Shown: piece by piece, positions 32,299-40,997 of the stretch
How positions within the stretch are numbered: position 1 is the stretch's first letter
Layout of the letters: the number at the start of each line of letters is the position of its first letter
Assembly: GCA_045631205.1 (NCBI GenBank)
Contig: JAZQUI010000023.1
Coordinates: forward strand, 28,769 to 92,768
Length of the DNA: 64,000 nt
DNA from: HGM04593 sp045631205
GTDB lineage: Bacteria > Bacteroidota > Bacteroidia > Bacteroidales > Bacteroidaceae
Direction of reading: 5' to 3'
The notes under the pieces: model-generated
The model's input: the letters and a program-made list of their open reading frames with translations, nothing else
The model's database searches: none
What the model was told of the DNA's origin: nothing
Translations under genes and position numbers: made by a program

Positions 32299-33831
32299 TT
32301 ATTTTCTTTTTATTTTTTTTAGTAAAATTCTGTTTATAGCCTCTCTCTCTCTTTTATCCATTCCAATGAAATAGGCTGCAAGGATTACCGAAATAACACT
32401 TACGCAGCATACTGCGATTGTTGGGACAATACCGGGTGGGAGTATCTTGTGAAGGCAATATGAAGGCGTTGTTGCAACAACAGATACAACGGCAGAAGGG
32501 AGTATCACAATCTTTATAAAACCCCAATATGGAATGCCGGCCTTTTTATTGGCAATTCCAAGACGTATGAAAAGACTGATGGTGCTTAGTCCAAGCGATA
32601 CATAGAATACTGCATCAGGCGCAAAGCCCAGCTTCAAGAATACCCATGATATTGGCAGTGTCAATATCATTATCATTCCAACGGTAAACTGATATAATTT
32701 AATATCGCCGGTTGCGTGAATCGCGGTCATCAGCGGGGTGGACATTGCATCGACTGCACTTATGATAACTATTATTCTTACAAAAATTACCGCATAGTCG
32801 GGTGTTTGTCCCAGCCATAGTTCTATTATTGATGGTGCTTCTATAATAAGTGGAAGCGAACATACCATTATAAGGAAAAACGACATTTTAGAGCTGCGAT
32901 AAACAAGATTGTACATTTCTTGCAGGTTGCCTTGTGCGTAGTATTTTGTGATTTGCGGGCGTACAGCAGTGTAAAAATTGCTAAATAACATTGTTATTGC
33001 GTGGTTCAGCTGGTAGGCTATGCCACGTGCAGCGTTCACTGCCGCGCCAAAGTAAATGTTTATGAGAATATTTAAGCCCTGCCCCTTGGCTACACCTGAA
33101 AGTGCACCGAATAGATTCCAGCCCGAATATGAGATAAGCTGTTTGGTAAGTGCTTTGTCCCACATAAAAGAGTAGTGGGCTTCTTTGAACTTGCGCAGGC
33201 AGTATATACGGTATGTCATAAATATTGAAAAGGAACTTGCAAAGGTGAGTCCTCCAAACAACGATAGCTTGTCAATAGGTGAGATAAACAAGATATATGC
33301 AATTGCAAGTTTCATAACAGCTTCTACTATGCCGATGTATGCAAATGCATTCATCTTCTCGTGGGAGATTATAGCTGCATTATATGGTATCTGTATCATT
33401 GAGCAGATGCTTGAGAGTATAGCAAATTGATATACAACATTTGCCGCAAACATTCTGTCGGGTGCAATGACTAATTTGTAATTTACGAACCAAAGGCCTA
33501 TGGTCTCTGCAAGTAGCAGAAACAATAATGCAAGTGCAATGTAAATTGTCATACAGGTGCAGAAAATCTGTTTGAATTGTTGCATATCCCCCTTGCCAAG
33601 TTCAAACGTAAGGTAGCGTTGCGTGGAAACAGCCATGGCGTGATTTACTACAGCCATCATTGCAACAACACCGCCAACAACATTGTAAATACCAAAGTCG
33701 TCAATGCCTAATACTTTTAGAATTACACGGCTTGTAAATAGTGTTATGAACATTACTACAATCATTCTTATGTAGAGAATAATTGTATTCTTTGCCAGTC
33801 GTTTATTGTTGTTAGTTGCAGTACTTGCCAT
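32299..33831 (-). CDS. Oligosaccharide flippase (Wzx/MATE-like)
   Basis: A 510-aa membrane protein with about 12-14 helices, opening KNTIILYIRMIVVMFITLFTSRVILKVLGIDDFGIYNVVGGVV, the usual first two helices of polysaccharide flippases. It should move the lipid-linked repeat unit to the periplasmic face. ATG 33831 (MASTATNNNKRLAKN) is preferred to the upstream ATG at 33882, which would add a stretch running into the preceding gene end. Confidence 0.88.
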   Translation of the reverse strand: MASTATNNNKRLAKNTIILYIRMIVVMFITLFTSRVILKVLGIDDFGIYNVVGGVVAMMAVVNHAMAVSTQRYLTFELGKGDMQQFKQIFCTCMTIYIALALLFLLLAETIGLWFVNYKLVIAPDRMFAANVVYQFAILSSICSMIQIPYNAAIISHEKMNAFAYIGIVEAVMKLAIAYILFISPIDKLSLFGGLTFASSFSIFMTYRIYCLRKFKEAHYSFMWDKALTKQLISYSGWNLFGALSGVAKGQGLNILINIYFGAAVNAARGIAYQLNHAITMLFSNFYTAVRPQITKYYAQGNLQEMYNLVYRSSKMSFFLIMVCSLPLIIEAPSIIELWLGQTPDYAVIFVRIIVIISAVDAMSTPLMTAIHATGDIKLYQFTVGMIMILTLPISWVFLKLGFAPDAVFYVSLGLSTISLFIRLGIANKKAGIPYWGFIKIVILPSAVVSVVATTPSYCLHKILPPGIVPTIAVCCVSVISVILAAYFIGMDKREREAINRILLKKIKRK

Positions 33832-33883
33832 TTTATTATGCTTAATTAAACAGTGGTAGAGTGGTGAGGTGAATGGCACCAAT

Positions 33884-36175
33884 TTACCATTTTAATATTG
33901 ATTCAATCTTTTCAAACGGAAGTGCTTCTTGGAAACTTCTTCTTGTCAAACGTAAGGGGTTTGTGCTCAATGTAGTCCCCTTTCCATTGCTCCTGCTGTT
34001 TATAGCATATTTTATTCCATTCTTGTAGAAAAGAATATCTGCAGGAACCCAAGCACCATCCCAATTATATACAAAAACCTCACTGTTAATTCCCCACGCT
34101 TCACACTCCTTGCGACATTGTTTTATCTCATAATTAATGTAAACACTAGGCTTTTTTGCGAATGGTTGATTGTGTCTGAGTGAATGGCTTGTGCAACTCC
34201 AACCAAGTTTGTTCATAGGTTCGATGTAATCGCCATACTTCTTGTTTGAACTTCCGTCCCATAGGCTACTGTGTACAAGTGCCAAATTTGCCTTGATGGA
34301 GTTGTTTACAAAGATGTTTCTTGTACTTTCTTCAACATATACAGCTTTAATCCTGAAATCGTCGAACATAAAAAATGAATATAAACCCTCACCCTTCATT
34401 CCCGAATCCATATATGTAACAAGTTCGTTCATGTTAAGGGTTTTGTATCCCTCTTGTGTCATAATATTGCACATTTTAGACAGGCGTTCAGAGGATACAT
34501 CGCTACTGGGTGTGGGAACATTTCCTTCCGTGGCGTTAGGTTCTATATGGTGTCCCATTAAACCCAATAAGAATGGTGAACGCGGGGTTATTATATTGGG
34601 TATTGAATTGCGTGATGTGCCATTAAATTTTTTAAAAATATTCTTTAATTTACCATCTACAACATCAATATTCTTTACAATTAAGTTTTCGTTTATTATA
34701 ATGTTTCTGATAATATCATAATCGAGTAAAACGAAGTCTCCATCAATTCCCACAAATACGCCATCGTCTGTCATAATGGCATCGAATGTGTGCACTGTTG
34801 TATCAATAGCCTCTCTGAGCACAACAGGATAGCTATCGAGATGATAATCGAAAGACTTAATTTGTGTGTTTAATGTAATATCAAAACCTTGATAGTAGTT
34901 GCCAACCAAATTTAGCTTTGAGAACTCCATTATGGAACGAATAGGGGTACTTTCGTTAATTAAAGGTTGTACCACAAATTCGGCAAATGCGGTGTTTGCA
35001 GAAATTGATTCACATAATTGTCCAATTGTCATTCCTTCGTTAATGGCTATAGATGCAATCTTTGTATCTCCATCAAATAAATATAGTTCGTTATTTTGGA
35101 GGCTTATATAATAATTAATGTATTGTTTAAGCGATTCTTCATGTGCAATCAGCATCTCCGAGGTTGGCTCTTGCTCATATTCTTCTCCTTTTAACCAAAG
35201 CATTATGCAAGATTCTCCCACAAGCGGTTTGTAAAAATCGGCAGAACGTATGATTGTTTCATTGCCAATAATAAAACCACTTTTGAATGCGGGTTCTTGT
35301 GCATTGGCCATTTCTATATTTTCACCATCACCATAATAACGTACTTTCATTGGTTCCGGTGAACTGCATAATACTGAAACAGATTGGCTATTGCCTACCA
35401 TGTCAAGCTCTGCTATCTTTATGGCTTCGGCATCAATATTAACATTGGTATCGATGATGAAGTCAAATGAAACGCGGCATTGCGACTTGGAGATAGGTAT
35501 ATTATAGCCTTGTTCATCTTTGTTGAAACGTGAAATGTTTGCACCAAGAATCTCTACATCAGATGTGCGTCCTTTGGGTGTGAACTCATTAATTGCAACG
35601 ACTGAACTTTTGCTGGCATTCGCAAACTTAACTGAGCGTCGTAAATAATAAACTCCATCTTTGCCTGTCAGGTCTATGGTGTAGCTCATTGTTGCTTTTT
35701 CATATTTTACATTACCACGTTGAATGGAAAAACCGCATACGGGGTTTAAATTCTCATCATATAGTGCCTCGGCGTGATTACTTCCATATTTGGTTACAAG
35801 ATATTTGCCGCCACCATAAAGCATAACCATTTTTTCTTTTTCGAGTGGCATAAGAGCATATTGCCCGGCAATAGAACTGCCAAAGATGTATTCAGATATG
35901 TTTTTCTCTTGTGCTTTTAGGTAGTAGTCTGTCATTGAATAGAATTGATTGCACTGTTCTTTGTTCAACATTTCCGGAGCCATCATCTGTGTTCCCTGTT
36001 CAATATTTGGCAATACTTCTGCCAATTCAGCAAACGACACGCTATCAACATCGGTAAACATATATTGGTGAGTAATACCATTGTTCAGGTGTATTGTCAT
36101 CACACGCTCTTGAGCAGAGATATTTATCGCAAGTATTGTTGATATAATACATAAAATAAGTTTGGAATATTTCAT
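33884..36175 (-). CDS. Secreted protein with divergent polysaccharide-deacetylase-like C-terminus
   Basis: A 763-aa protein with signal peptide KYSKLILCIISTILAINISAQE, so exported. Residues about 24-55 carry the Bacteroidota motif of the form IHLNNGITHQYMFTDVDSVSF. The middle is not recognised. Near the end, FMFDDFRI (Asp605-Asp606) and HSLRH (His664, His668) resemble the TFDDG and HSxxH metal-binding motifs of polysaccharide deacetylases, though the first is altered. ATG 36175 is chosen since 36217 lies inside the upstream gene. Its place in the capsule cluster suggests polymer modification. Confidence 0.6.
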   Translation of the reverse strand: MKYSKLILCIISTILAINISAQERVMTIHLNNGITHQYMFTDVDSVSFAELAEVLPNIEQGTQMMAPEMLNKEQCNQFYSMTDYYLKAQEKNISEYIFGSSIAGQYALMPLEKEKMVMLYGGGKYLVTKYGSNHAEALYDENLNPVCGFSIQRGNVKYEKATMSYTIDLTGKDGVYYLRRSVKFANASKSSVVAINEFTPKGRTSDVEILGANISRFNKDEQGYNIPISKSQCRVSFDFIIDTNVNIDAEAIKIAELDMVGNSQSVSVLCSSPEPMKVRYYGDGENIEMANAQEPAFKSGFIIGNETIIRSADFYKPLVGESCIMLWLKGEEYEQEPTSEMLIAHEESLKQYINYYISLQNNELYLFDGDTKIASIAINEGMTIGQLCESISANTAFAEFVVQPLINESTPIRSIMEFSKLNLVGNYYQGFDITLNTQIKSFDYHLDSYPVVLREAIDTTVHTFDAIMTDDGVFVGIDGDFVLLDYDIIRNIIINENLIVKNIDVVDGKLKNIFKKFNGTSRNSIPNIITPRSPFLLGLMGHHIEPNATEGNVPTPSSDVSSERLSKMCNIMTQEGYKTLNMNELVTYMDSGMKGEGLYSFFMFDDFRIKAVYVEESTRNIFVNNSIKANLALVHSSLWDGSSNKKYGDYIEPMNKLGWSCTSHSLRHNQPFAKKPSVYINYEIKQCRKECEAWGINSEVFVYNWDGAWVPADILFYKNGIKYAINSRSNGKGTTLSTNPLRLTRRSFQEALPFEKIESILKW

Positions 36176-36185
36176 ATGTGTGAAT

Positions 36186-37205
36186 TTATTTAATGAATAC
36201 TTTTTTATAGCTGCCATCTGCCATCTTCATAATATAAATGCCTCGTTGATTGGCTGAATTAAGCTTTTGGCCATTTATACTATAAATATCTTGCGGTGTG
36301 GTGCTGGTTGCGGAACTAATGTTATCAATATCGGTGGTTGTCCCTTCTCCCCATATACTTAACTTTATTTTTGCGGAGCCCACAATTATAGGATTGTCTT
36401 TGTATTGGCTGTTGCGTGCTGTAACTGTCATTGTCCACCTGAAAGGGTCCACCTGCTCGGATGAGCTATATGCTTTGGTGAGTTGTCCCGAATTCAGATA
36501 ATAACAACCGCGTCGCCTCATATCGGTTATGCGCGCATAATTGCCTGTAAATGTGTAATTGAGTTCCACCGATGAACAATCTATGGAATACAACTCGGTT
36601 GCATAGAGCAATGCTTGTTTTAATCTTATTTTTTTTGTTCCTGTACTTTTTGCACGTATAAGGTAGGGATAATTGGCTTGTAATATTTTTGTTGGGTCGC
36701 AACGCTTGATTTCAAGTTCTGTTCGGTCATAAATTCCATCATGGTTGTCGTCGTATTGGTGGAAGTTGTTGATGAGTGCAAATTCAAAATCTTCGGTTAG
36801 TTCTGCAGGCTCAACCTCAAATGGTACATAGAATGATTGCCAATGTGTGTCGTGGAAAGTTCTGATGTATGTAATGTCGCAACTATCTAAATCGGTTTCA
36901 TTTATATATTCGTCGATATTGTCGTTATCAATTACAATATCATACAAATCAATGTTTTCGTTGCTTTCATTTAGAGTGTATTTGGATATGTCGCAAAAAG
37001 GATAGGCTACTTCTATTTCATCGGTTTTCATAATGATATATTCTCCCTGATAGTGAATCACGGGGTTATCTATGAATGAGTATTGCACGCTTGTCCCATC
37101 CTTTTTATATAAAGTAAGGACTTCTGATTGTGAAAATGCAATGATGCTAAATAGCATTGCAAACACAAAAAGTAATGTTCTTCTATTACTCATTATATAT
37201 TTCAT
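36186..37205 (-). CDS. Secreted protein with T9SS-like C-terminal signal
   Basis: A 339-aa exported protein (signal LLFVFAMLFSIIAFSQS). After it, VLTLYKKDGTSVQYSF matches the motif seen in the neighbouring 763-aa protein. The C-terminus, PQDIYSINGQKLNSANQRG followed by IYIMKMADGSYKKVFIK, resembles type A sorting domains of the type IX secretion system. The middle is unrecognised. The start may be the ATG at 37205 or at 37193. It precedes the 763-aa gene by 10 nt, so the pair is probably co-translated. Confidence 0.65.
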   Translation of the reverse strand: MKYIMSNRRTLLFVFAMLFSIIAFSQSEVLTLYKKDGTSVQYSFIDNPVIHYQGEYIIMKTDEIEVAYPFCDISKYTLNESNENIDLYDIVIDNDNIDEYINETDLDSCDITYIRTFHDTHWQSFYVPFEVEPAELTEDFEFALINNFHQYDDNHDGIYDRTELEIKRCDPTKILQANYPYLIRAKSTGTKKIRLKQALLYATELYSIDCSSVELNYTFTGNYARITDMRRRGCYYLNSGQLTKAYSSSEQVDPFRWTMTVTARNSQYKDNPIIVGSAKIKLSIWGEGTTTDIDNISSATSTTPQDIYSINGQKLNSANQRGIYIMKMADGSYKKVFIK

Positions 37206-37378
37206 ATAATAATATTGATATGTTGTTATTCCTTTTTCAAATTCAAGTTTGAAAATTATTATTGTTTAATTTTCTTTGTTATGGTAGGTGTCGCCAAGCG
37301 TCTGTGTGTGGGGTATTGCTATGGTGTCTGCATAGTCTTGTTTGCGGGTTCTATATTTTCTTTTACTGTTTTATTGTA

Positions 37379-37930
37379 TTACTCAACAGGCCAACGGTTG
37401 TGTACATATTCGGGATGTTTGTTTTCGCCAACCACTTTCGCCGGACAACCAACTGCAGTTGAATTTTTAGGAATGTTGCGTATTACCACGGCTCCCGCTG
37501 CAATTGTTGTGTTATTGCCGATATTTACATCCTCAACAATACACACATTAGGCCCTATGTAAACATTATCTCCAATTGTTGCAGGTGTGCGTTTGTTTGT
37601 TCCTATTGAAAGGAATTGGCTTACATTAACATTATTGCCTATCGTAGTACCACCATTTATTACAATACCCACTCCGTGTCCTATGTAGAATCCGTAACCT
37701 ATTTTTGTGGAGAATGGTATTTGAATGCCATATTTTATTGTGTAATGGTGGTGTAATAGCTTGGGTATTAACGATTTACCCCCCCCTATTGCCGCAAGCC
37801 TCATCCAAAAGGTGTAACGGAAGCAATGGTTGCTTCCAAAAATTGCTTTTATGGTGAGTTTAAGTGGTGATAATTTTTTCCCGCTGTAACGATAATAGTC
37901 GCTCTGGATGTATTTCCAAATTTGTTTCAT
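37379..37930 (-). CDS. Serine O-acetyltransferase-like hexapeptide transferase
   Basis: A 183-aa left-handed beta-helix protein resembling CysE and capsule acetyltransferases: SDYYRYSGKKLSPLKL at the start, IGYGFYIGHGVGIVINGGTTIGNNV (active His), then IGDNVYIGPNVCIVEDVNIGNNTTIAAGAVV. In polysaccharide clusters this type usually O-acetylates a sugar. It lies 138 nt after the AAA-ATPase gene. Confidence 0.85.
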   Translation of the reverse strand: MKQIWKYIQSDYYRYSGKKLSPLKLTIKAIFGSNHCFRYTFWMRLAAIGGGKSLIPKLLHHHYTIKYGIQIPFSTKIGYGFYIGHGVGIVINGGTTIGNNVNVSQFLSIGTNKRTPATIGDNVYIGPNVCIVEDVNIGNNTTIAAGAVVIRNIPKNSTAVGCPAKVVGENKHPEYVHNRWPVE

Positions 37931-37950
37931 AATATTTGCTTTTTTTCTTT

Positions 37951-38057
37951 CTTGTTCCCACAGGCGCGGTCAGGCGCCTATGGGTGAGGGAGTTGCTTTT
38001 GTGCTGTGTGTTCTACTTTTCCCCGGTTTTTCTGTTGTGCCGGCGCGTCGGTCGGCC
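37951..38057. repeat. Structured direct repeat, left copy (107 nt)
   Basis: Nearly the same sequence occurs at 39639-39746 in the same orientation, sharing TTGCTTTTGTGCTGTGTG and the flanking TTGTTCCCACAGGC. Each copy holds two hairpins, CCCACAGGCGC/GCGCCTATGGG and GCCGGC.../GTCGGCC here. Stem bases differ between copies while pairing is kept. The two copies enclose the gene at 38069-39610. Confidence 0.85.
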
Positions 38058-38068
38058 ACTATGTGTCG

Positions 38069-39610
38069 TTATTTAATTATCCACTCTTCTATGTTGCGTG
38101 TCTCTTGTGATACATTTGCCCCAATTTTTATTATATCTCTTCCGTCTGTAGCAAATGGGAGTGCATAGTCTTTTTCTTCAATTTGTTCAATTGCTTGTTT
38201 GGCAGTGCCGTTGAACTTTAATTCTATGATGTAAATGTAATCGTTTGTGCCAATTAGAATATCAATTCTTCCGTTCGATGTCCTGTACTCGGCCTGCACG
38301 TAGAGTCCCATGAGTTTTGTAATAATGTATATTACATTCTGGTAATGGTTCTCGAGCTCTTTTATCAGCTCGTATGGTGTACCAGCCATGAGGCTTTGCA
38401 GGTGTTGCATAAACTCATTGGCCTTGCCTTTTTCGACTGATGTTACAAACTTGCTTATAATTGTGGATGTTTGTGACGCTTGCACTTTGGTGTAGAAAGG
38501 CAGTAGGAAATTTACAAATCCGTTTCTTACCTCCTCGTTGGGGTAGTTGAGAGTGTATAACCTAAAGCGCTCATCCCATTCTTTGATTGTGAGGTATCCG
38601 CTTTGGTACAATACCGGTATGGGGTCTATTGTATCGGCGTGTATGCAGGTTAGCTGCTCCTCGCTTGCTTCGTAGTCGCTCAGTTCTTCGATGTTGAAAT
38701 TGGCTTTTTTTATGAGTTCCACAAGATATGTAGGTGTTCCTGTGCTGAACCAATAGCTACCGTATCGTTTCTCATTTAGTGTCCATAATACGCTGAACGG
38801 GTTATATAGTCCTTGTGTGTCGTTTGTAAAGTGGTATCCGTCGTATGTGCGTTTCAACTGGTTGTATGCCTGCTCCTTTGTTTGGTTGTTGGCATCGGCC
38901 AGCGCCTGAATCTCATCGTCGAACACGGTGTGCAGTTCCTCGTCTGTTATTCCACAAATGTTGTGGAAACGTGGGCTCATGGATATGTCGTTGAGGTTGT
39001 TCAGGTCGCTGAACACGCTCACTTTTGCGAATTTGGTTACTCCTGTGAGGAGTGCGAATTTCAGGTCGGCATCGGCACTTTTGAGTACTCCGTAGAATGC
39101 TTTAAGTGCATTGCGGAATTCTTCTTGCAATGGTTCGTTGCCAATGGCTTGCAGTATGGGCTTGTCGTACTCGTCGATGAGTACAACGGTGTTGTGTCCG
39201 GTTTTTTCTTTTGCTGCACGAATTACGGCACGGAAACGACCTTCGATACTTGTATCTACCGCATTGTAACCATACTGCTCTTCGTAATAATGTAATTGGG
39301 CGTTAAGTATGTCATAGAGGTCCTCTTTTTTGTCAAATTTTTTTGCATTCAGATCGAGGTGCAGCACGGGGTATTTCTTCCATTCTTTTTCGAGCTTTTC
39401 TATTGCCAGTCCTTCGAAGAGGTGTTTTTTACCCGTGAAATATGCGTCGAGTGTCGATAGCAGGAGGCTTTTTCCAAAGCGTCGCGGGCGGCTTAGGAAA
39501 TATATGCTTCCCTCTTTTACCAATTTGTAAATGAGTGCAGTTTTGTCAACATATACGTAACCCTCGTTACGAAGGTTCTCAAAATTCTGTCGGCCTATTG
39601 GGTATATCAT
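38069..39610 (-). CDS. AAA-ATPase-like protein with C-terminal PD-(D/E)XK nuclease domain
   Basis: A 513-aa protein of the widespread Bacteroidota 'AAA-ATPase-like' plus PD-(D/E)XK superfamily 9 family. It opens MIYPIGRQNFENLRNEGY, with Walker A SRPRRFGKSLLL (residues 40-51) and Walker B NTVVLIDEYDKPIL. The C-terminal nuclease signature is GRIDILIG...YIYIIELKFNG (D, then E-L-K). Function is not established. ATG 39610 is chosen; an upstream frame extends into the repeat. It is bracketed by direct repeats and breaks the order of sugar genes. Confidence 0.85.
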   Translation of the reverse strand: MIYPIGRQNFENLRNEGYVYVDKTALIYKLVKEGSIYFLSRPRRFGKSLLLSTLDAYFTGKKHLFEGLAIEKLEKEWKKYPVLHLDLNAKKFDKKEDLYDILNAQLHYYEEQYGYNAVDTSIEGRFRAVIRAAKEKTGHNTVVLIDEYDKPILQAIGNEPLQEEFRNALKAFYGVLKSADADLKFALLTGVTKFAKVSVFSDLNNLNDISMSPRFHNICGITDEELHTVFDDEIQALADANNQTKEQAYNQLKRTYDGYHFTNDTQGLYNPFSVLWTLNEKRYGSYWFSTGTPTYLVELIKKANFNIEELSDYEASEEQLTCIHADTIDPIPVLYQSGYLTIKEWDERFRLYTLNYPNEEVRNGFVNFLLPFYTKVQASQTSTIISKFVTSVEKGKANEFMQHLQSLMAGTPYELIKELENHYQNVIYIITKLMGLYVQAEYRTSNGRIDILIGTNDYIYIIELKFNGTAKQAIEQIEEKDYALPFATDGRDIIKIGANVSQETRNIEEWIIK

Positions 39611-39638
39611 TGTTGTTTTCTTTTTACTATTCTCTTTT

Positions 39639-39746
39639 CTTGTTCCCACAGGCACAGCCAAGTACCTGTGGGTGGGGGTGTTGCTTTTGTGCTGTGTGTT
39701 CTACATTTCCCCGGTTCTTGTATTGGGCAGACACATCGGTCTGCCC
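39639..39746. repeat. Structured direct repeat, right copy (108 nt)
   Basis: Partner of 37951-38057. Its hairpins are CCCACAGGCAC/GTACCTGTGGG and GGGCAGAC/GTCTGCCC. The second stem differs in sequence from the left copy yet pairs perfectly. Confidence 0.85.
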
Positions 39747-39762
39747 CTACGGTTGTTGTTTG

Positions 39763-40968
39763 TTACTTCTTGTAGATGCCGCAGAAGTCGAGAATGATTT
39801 TGCTGTCGTCCCAGGGGAGTTCCTTGAACTCGTTGTGGGCGGTGAGCATTACCACAATGTCGGCTGCCTCAAATGCCTCTTTGTAGGGGGTGAGCTTGAA
39901 TTGTTTGTGCTCTGCTACGTTGGGCTCCACAATGAGTATGTCGGCGTTGTTGCACATCTGCATCACTTTCCCTACAATCTGTTTTGAGGGGCTTTCGCGA
40001 AGGTCGTCGATATTGGGTTTGAAGGCAAGGCCCATCATTGCTACTGTGGGTTTGCGGCTGTTCTTCAATTCGAACTCGAGCATTGTGCTCTTTATCTTCT
40101 CGGCACACCAGGAACTCTTGTAGTTGTTTATGTCGCGTGCCATTGCAATGATTTTGCTCTCGGCAGGGTAGTCGGCTGTGATGAAGTAGGGGTCTACTGC
40201 GATACAGTGGCCACCTACGCCGCAACCGGGCTGTAGAATGTTTACGCGGGGGTGCTTGTTGGCAAGTTCGATGAGTTCCCATACGTTGATGCCTGCTTTG
40301 TCGCAGATGAGTGAGAGCTCGTTGGCAAAGGCAATTTGTACGTCGCGGCTGCTGTTTTCGGTGAGCTTGCACATTTCGGCTGTGCGGCAGTTGGTCTTGT
40401 GGAGCTTGCCCTGAACAAACTGTGAGTAGAACTCGATGGCTTTGTCGGTGCTCTCGGGGTTGAGACCGCCGAGTACGCGGTCGTTGTGTACGAGTTCGTA
40501 GATTACGTTGCCGGGAAGCACGCGCTCGGGGCAGTAGGCGATGTAGATTTTGTCTTTAAGCTCGGGGCGCTCGGTGAAGATGATGTTTGCCATCATCTCG
40601 GTGGTGCCGATGGGTGAGGTGCTCTCGATTACATATAGGTCGCCCTCTTTGAGAAGGGGGAGTACGGCGCGTGTGGCTGCCTCAACGTACGATACATCGG
40701 GCTGGTGGTCGCCTTTGAAGGGGGTGGGGACTACCATAAAGTAGGCGTCGCTCTCCTGGGGTGTGGTGTAGGCCTTAAACTTGCCTGCTGCGAGAACTTC
40801 CTGCAACATCTCCTCCATACCGGGCTCGATGATGTGGAGTTTTCCTTGATTGGTTACCTCAACCACTTTGGGGTTGATATCAACACCCACGACGTCAACG
40901 CCGTGCTTTGCTGCGATAATTGCTGTGGGGAGGCCTATGTAGCCGAGTCCCATAAAACATGCTTTCAT
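39763..40968 (-). CDS. wecC: UDP-N-acetyl-D-mannosamine dehydrogenase
   Basis: A 401-aa enzyme oxidising UDP-ManNAc to UDP-ManNAcA with NAD+. NAD site MKACFMGLGYIGLPTAIIAA, then VPTPFKGDHQPDVSYV, IESTSPIGTTEMM, YCPERVLPG and the catalytic segment GCGVGGHCIAVDPYFI. The PTPFK and ERVLPG forms are typical of WecC. It directly follows wecB, the matching epimerase. Confidence 0.93.
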   Translation of the reverse strand: MKACFMGLGYIGLPTAIIAAKHGVDVVGVDINPKVVEVTNQGKLHIIEPGMEEMLQEVLAAGKFKAYTTPQESDAYFMVVPTPFKGDHQPDVSYVEAATRAVLPLLKEGDLYVIESTSPIGTTEMMANIIFTERPELKDKIYIAYCPERVLPGNVIYELVHNDRVLGGLNPESTDKAIEFYSQFVQGKLHKTNCRTAEMCKLTENSSRDVQIAFANELSLICDKAGINVWELIELANKHPRVNILQPGCGVGGHCIAVDPYFITADYPAESKIIAMARDINNYKSSWCAEKIKSTMLEFELKNSRKPTVAMMGLAFKPNIDDLRESPSKQIVGKVMQMCNNADILIVEPNVAEHKQFKLTPYKEAFEAADIVVMLTAHNEFKELPWDDSKIILDFCGIYKK

Positions 40969-40997
40969 CTTTTAAATGGTATTTATTTGTAGTTTGT

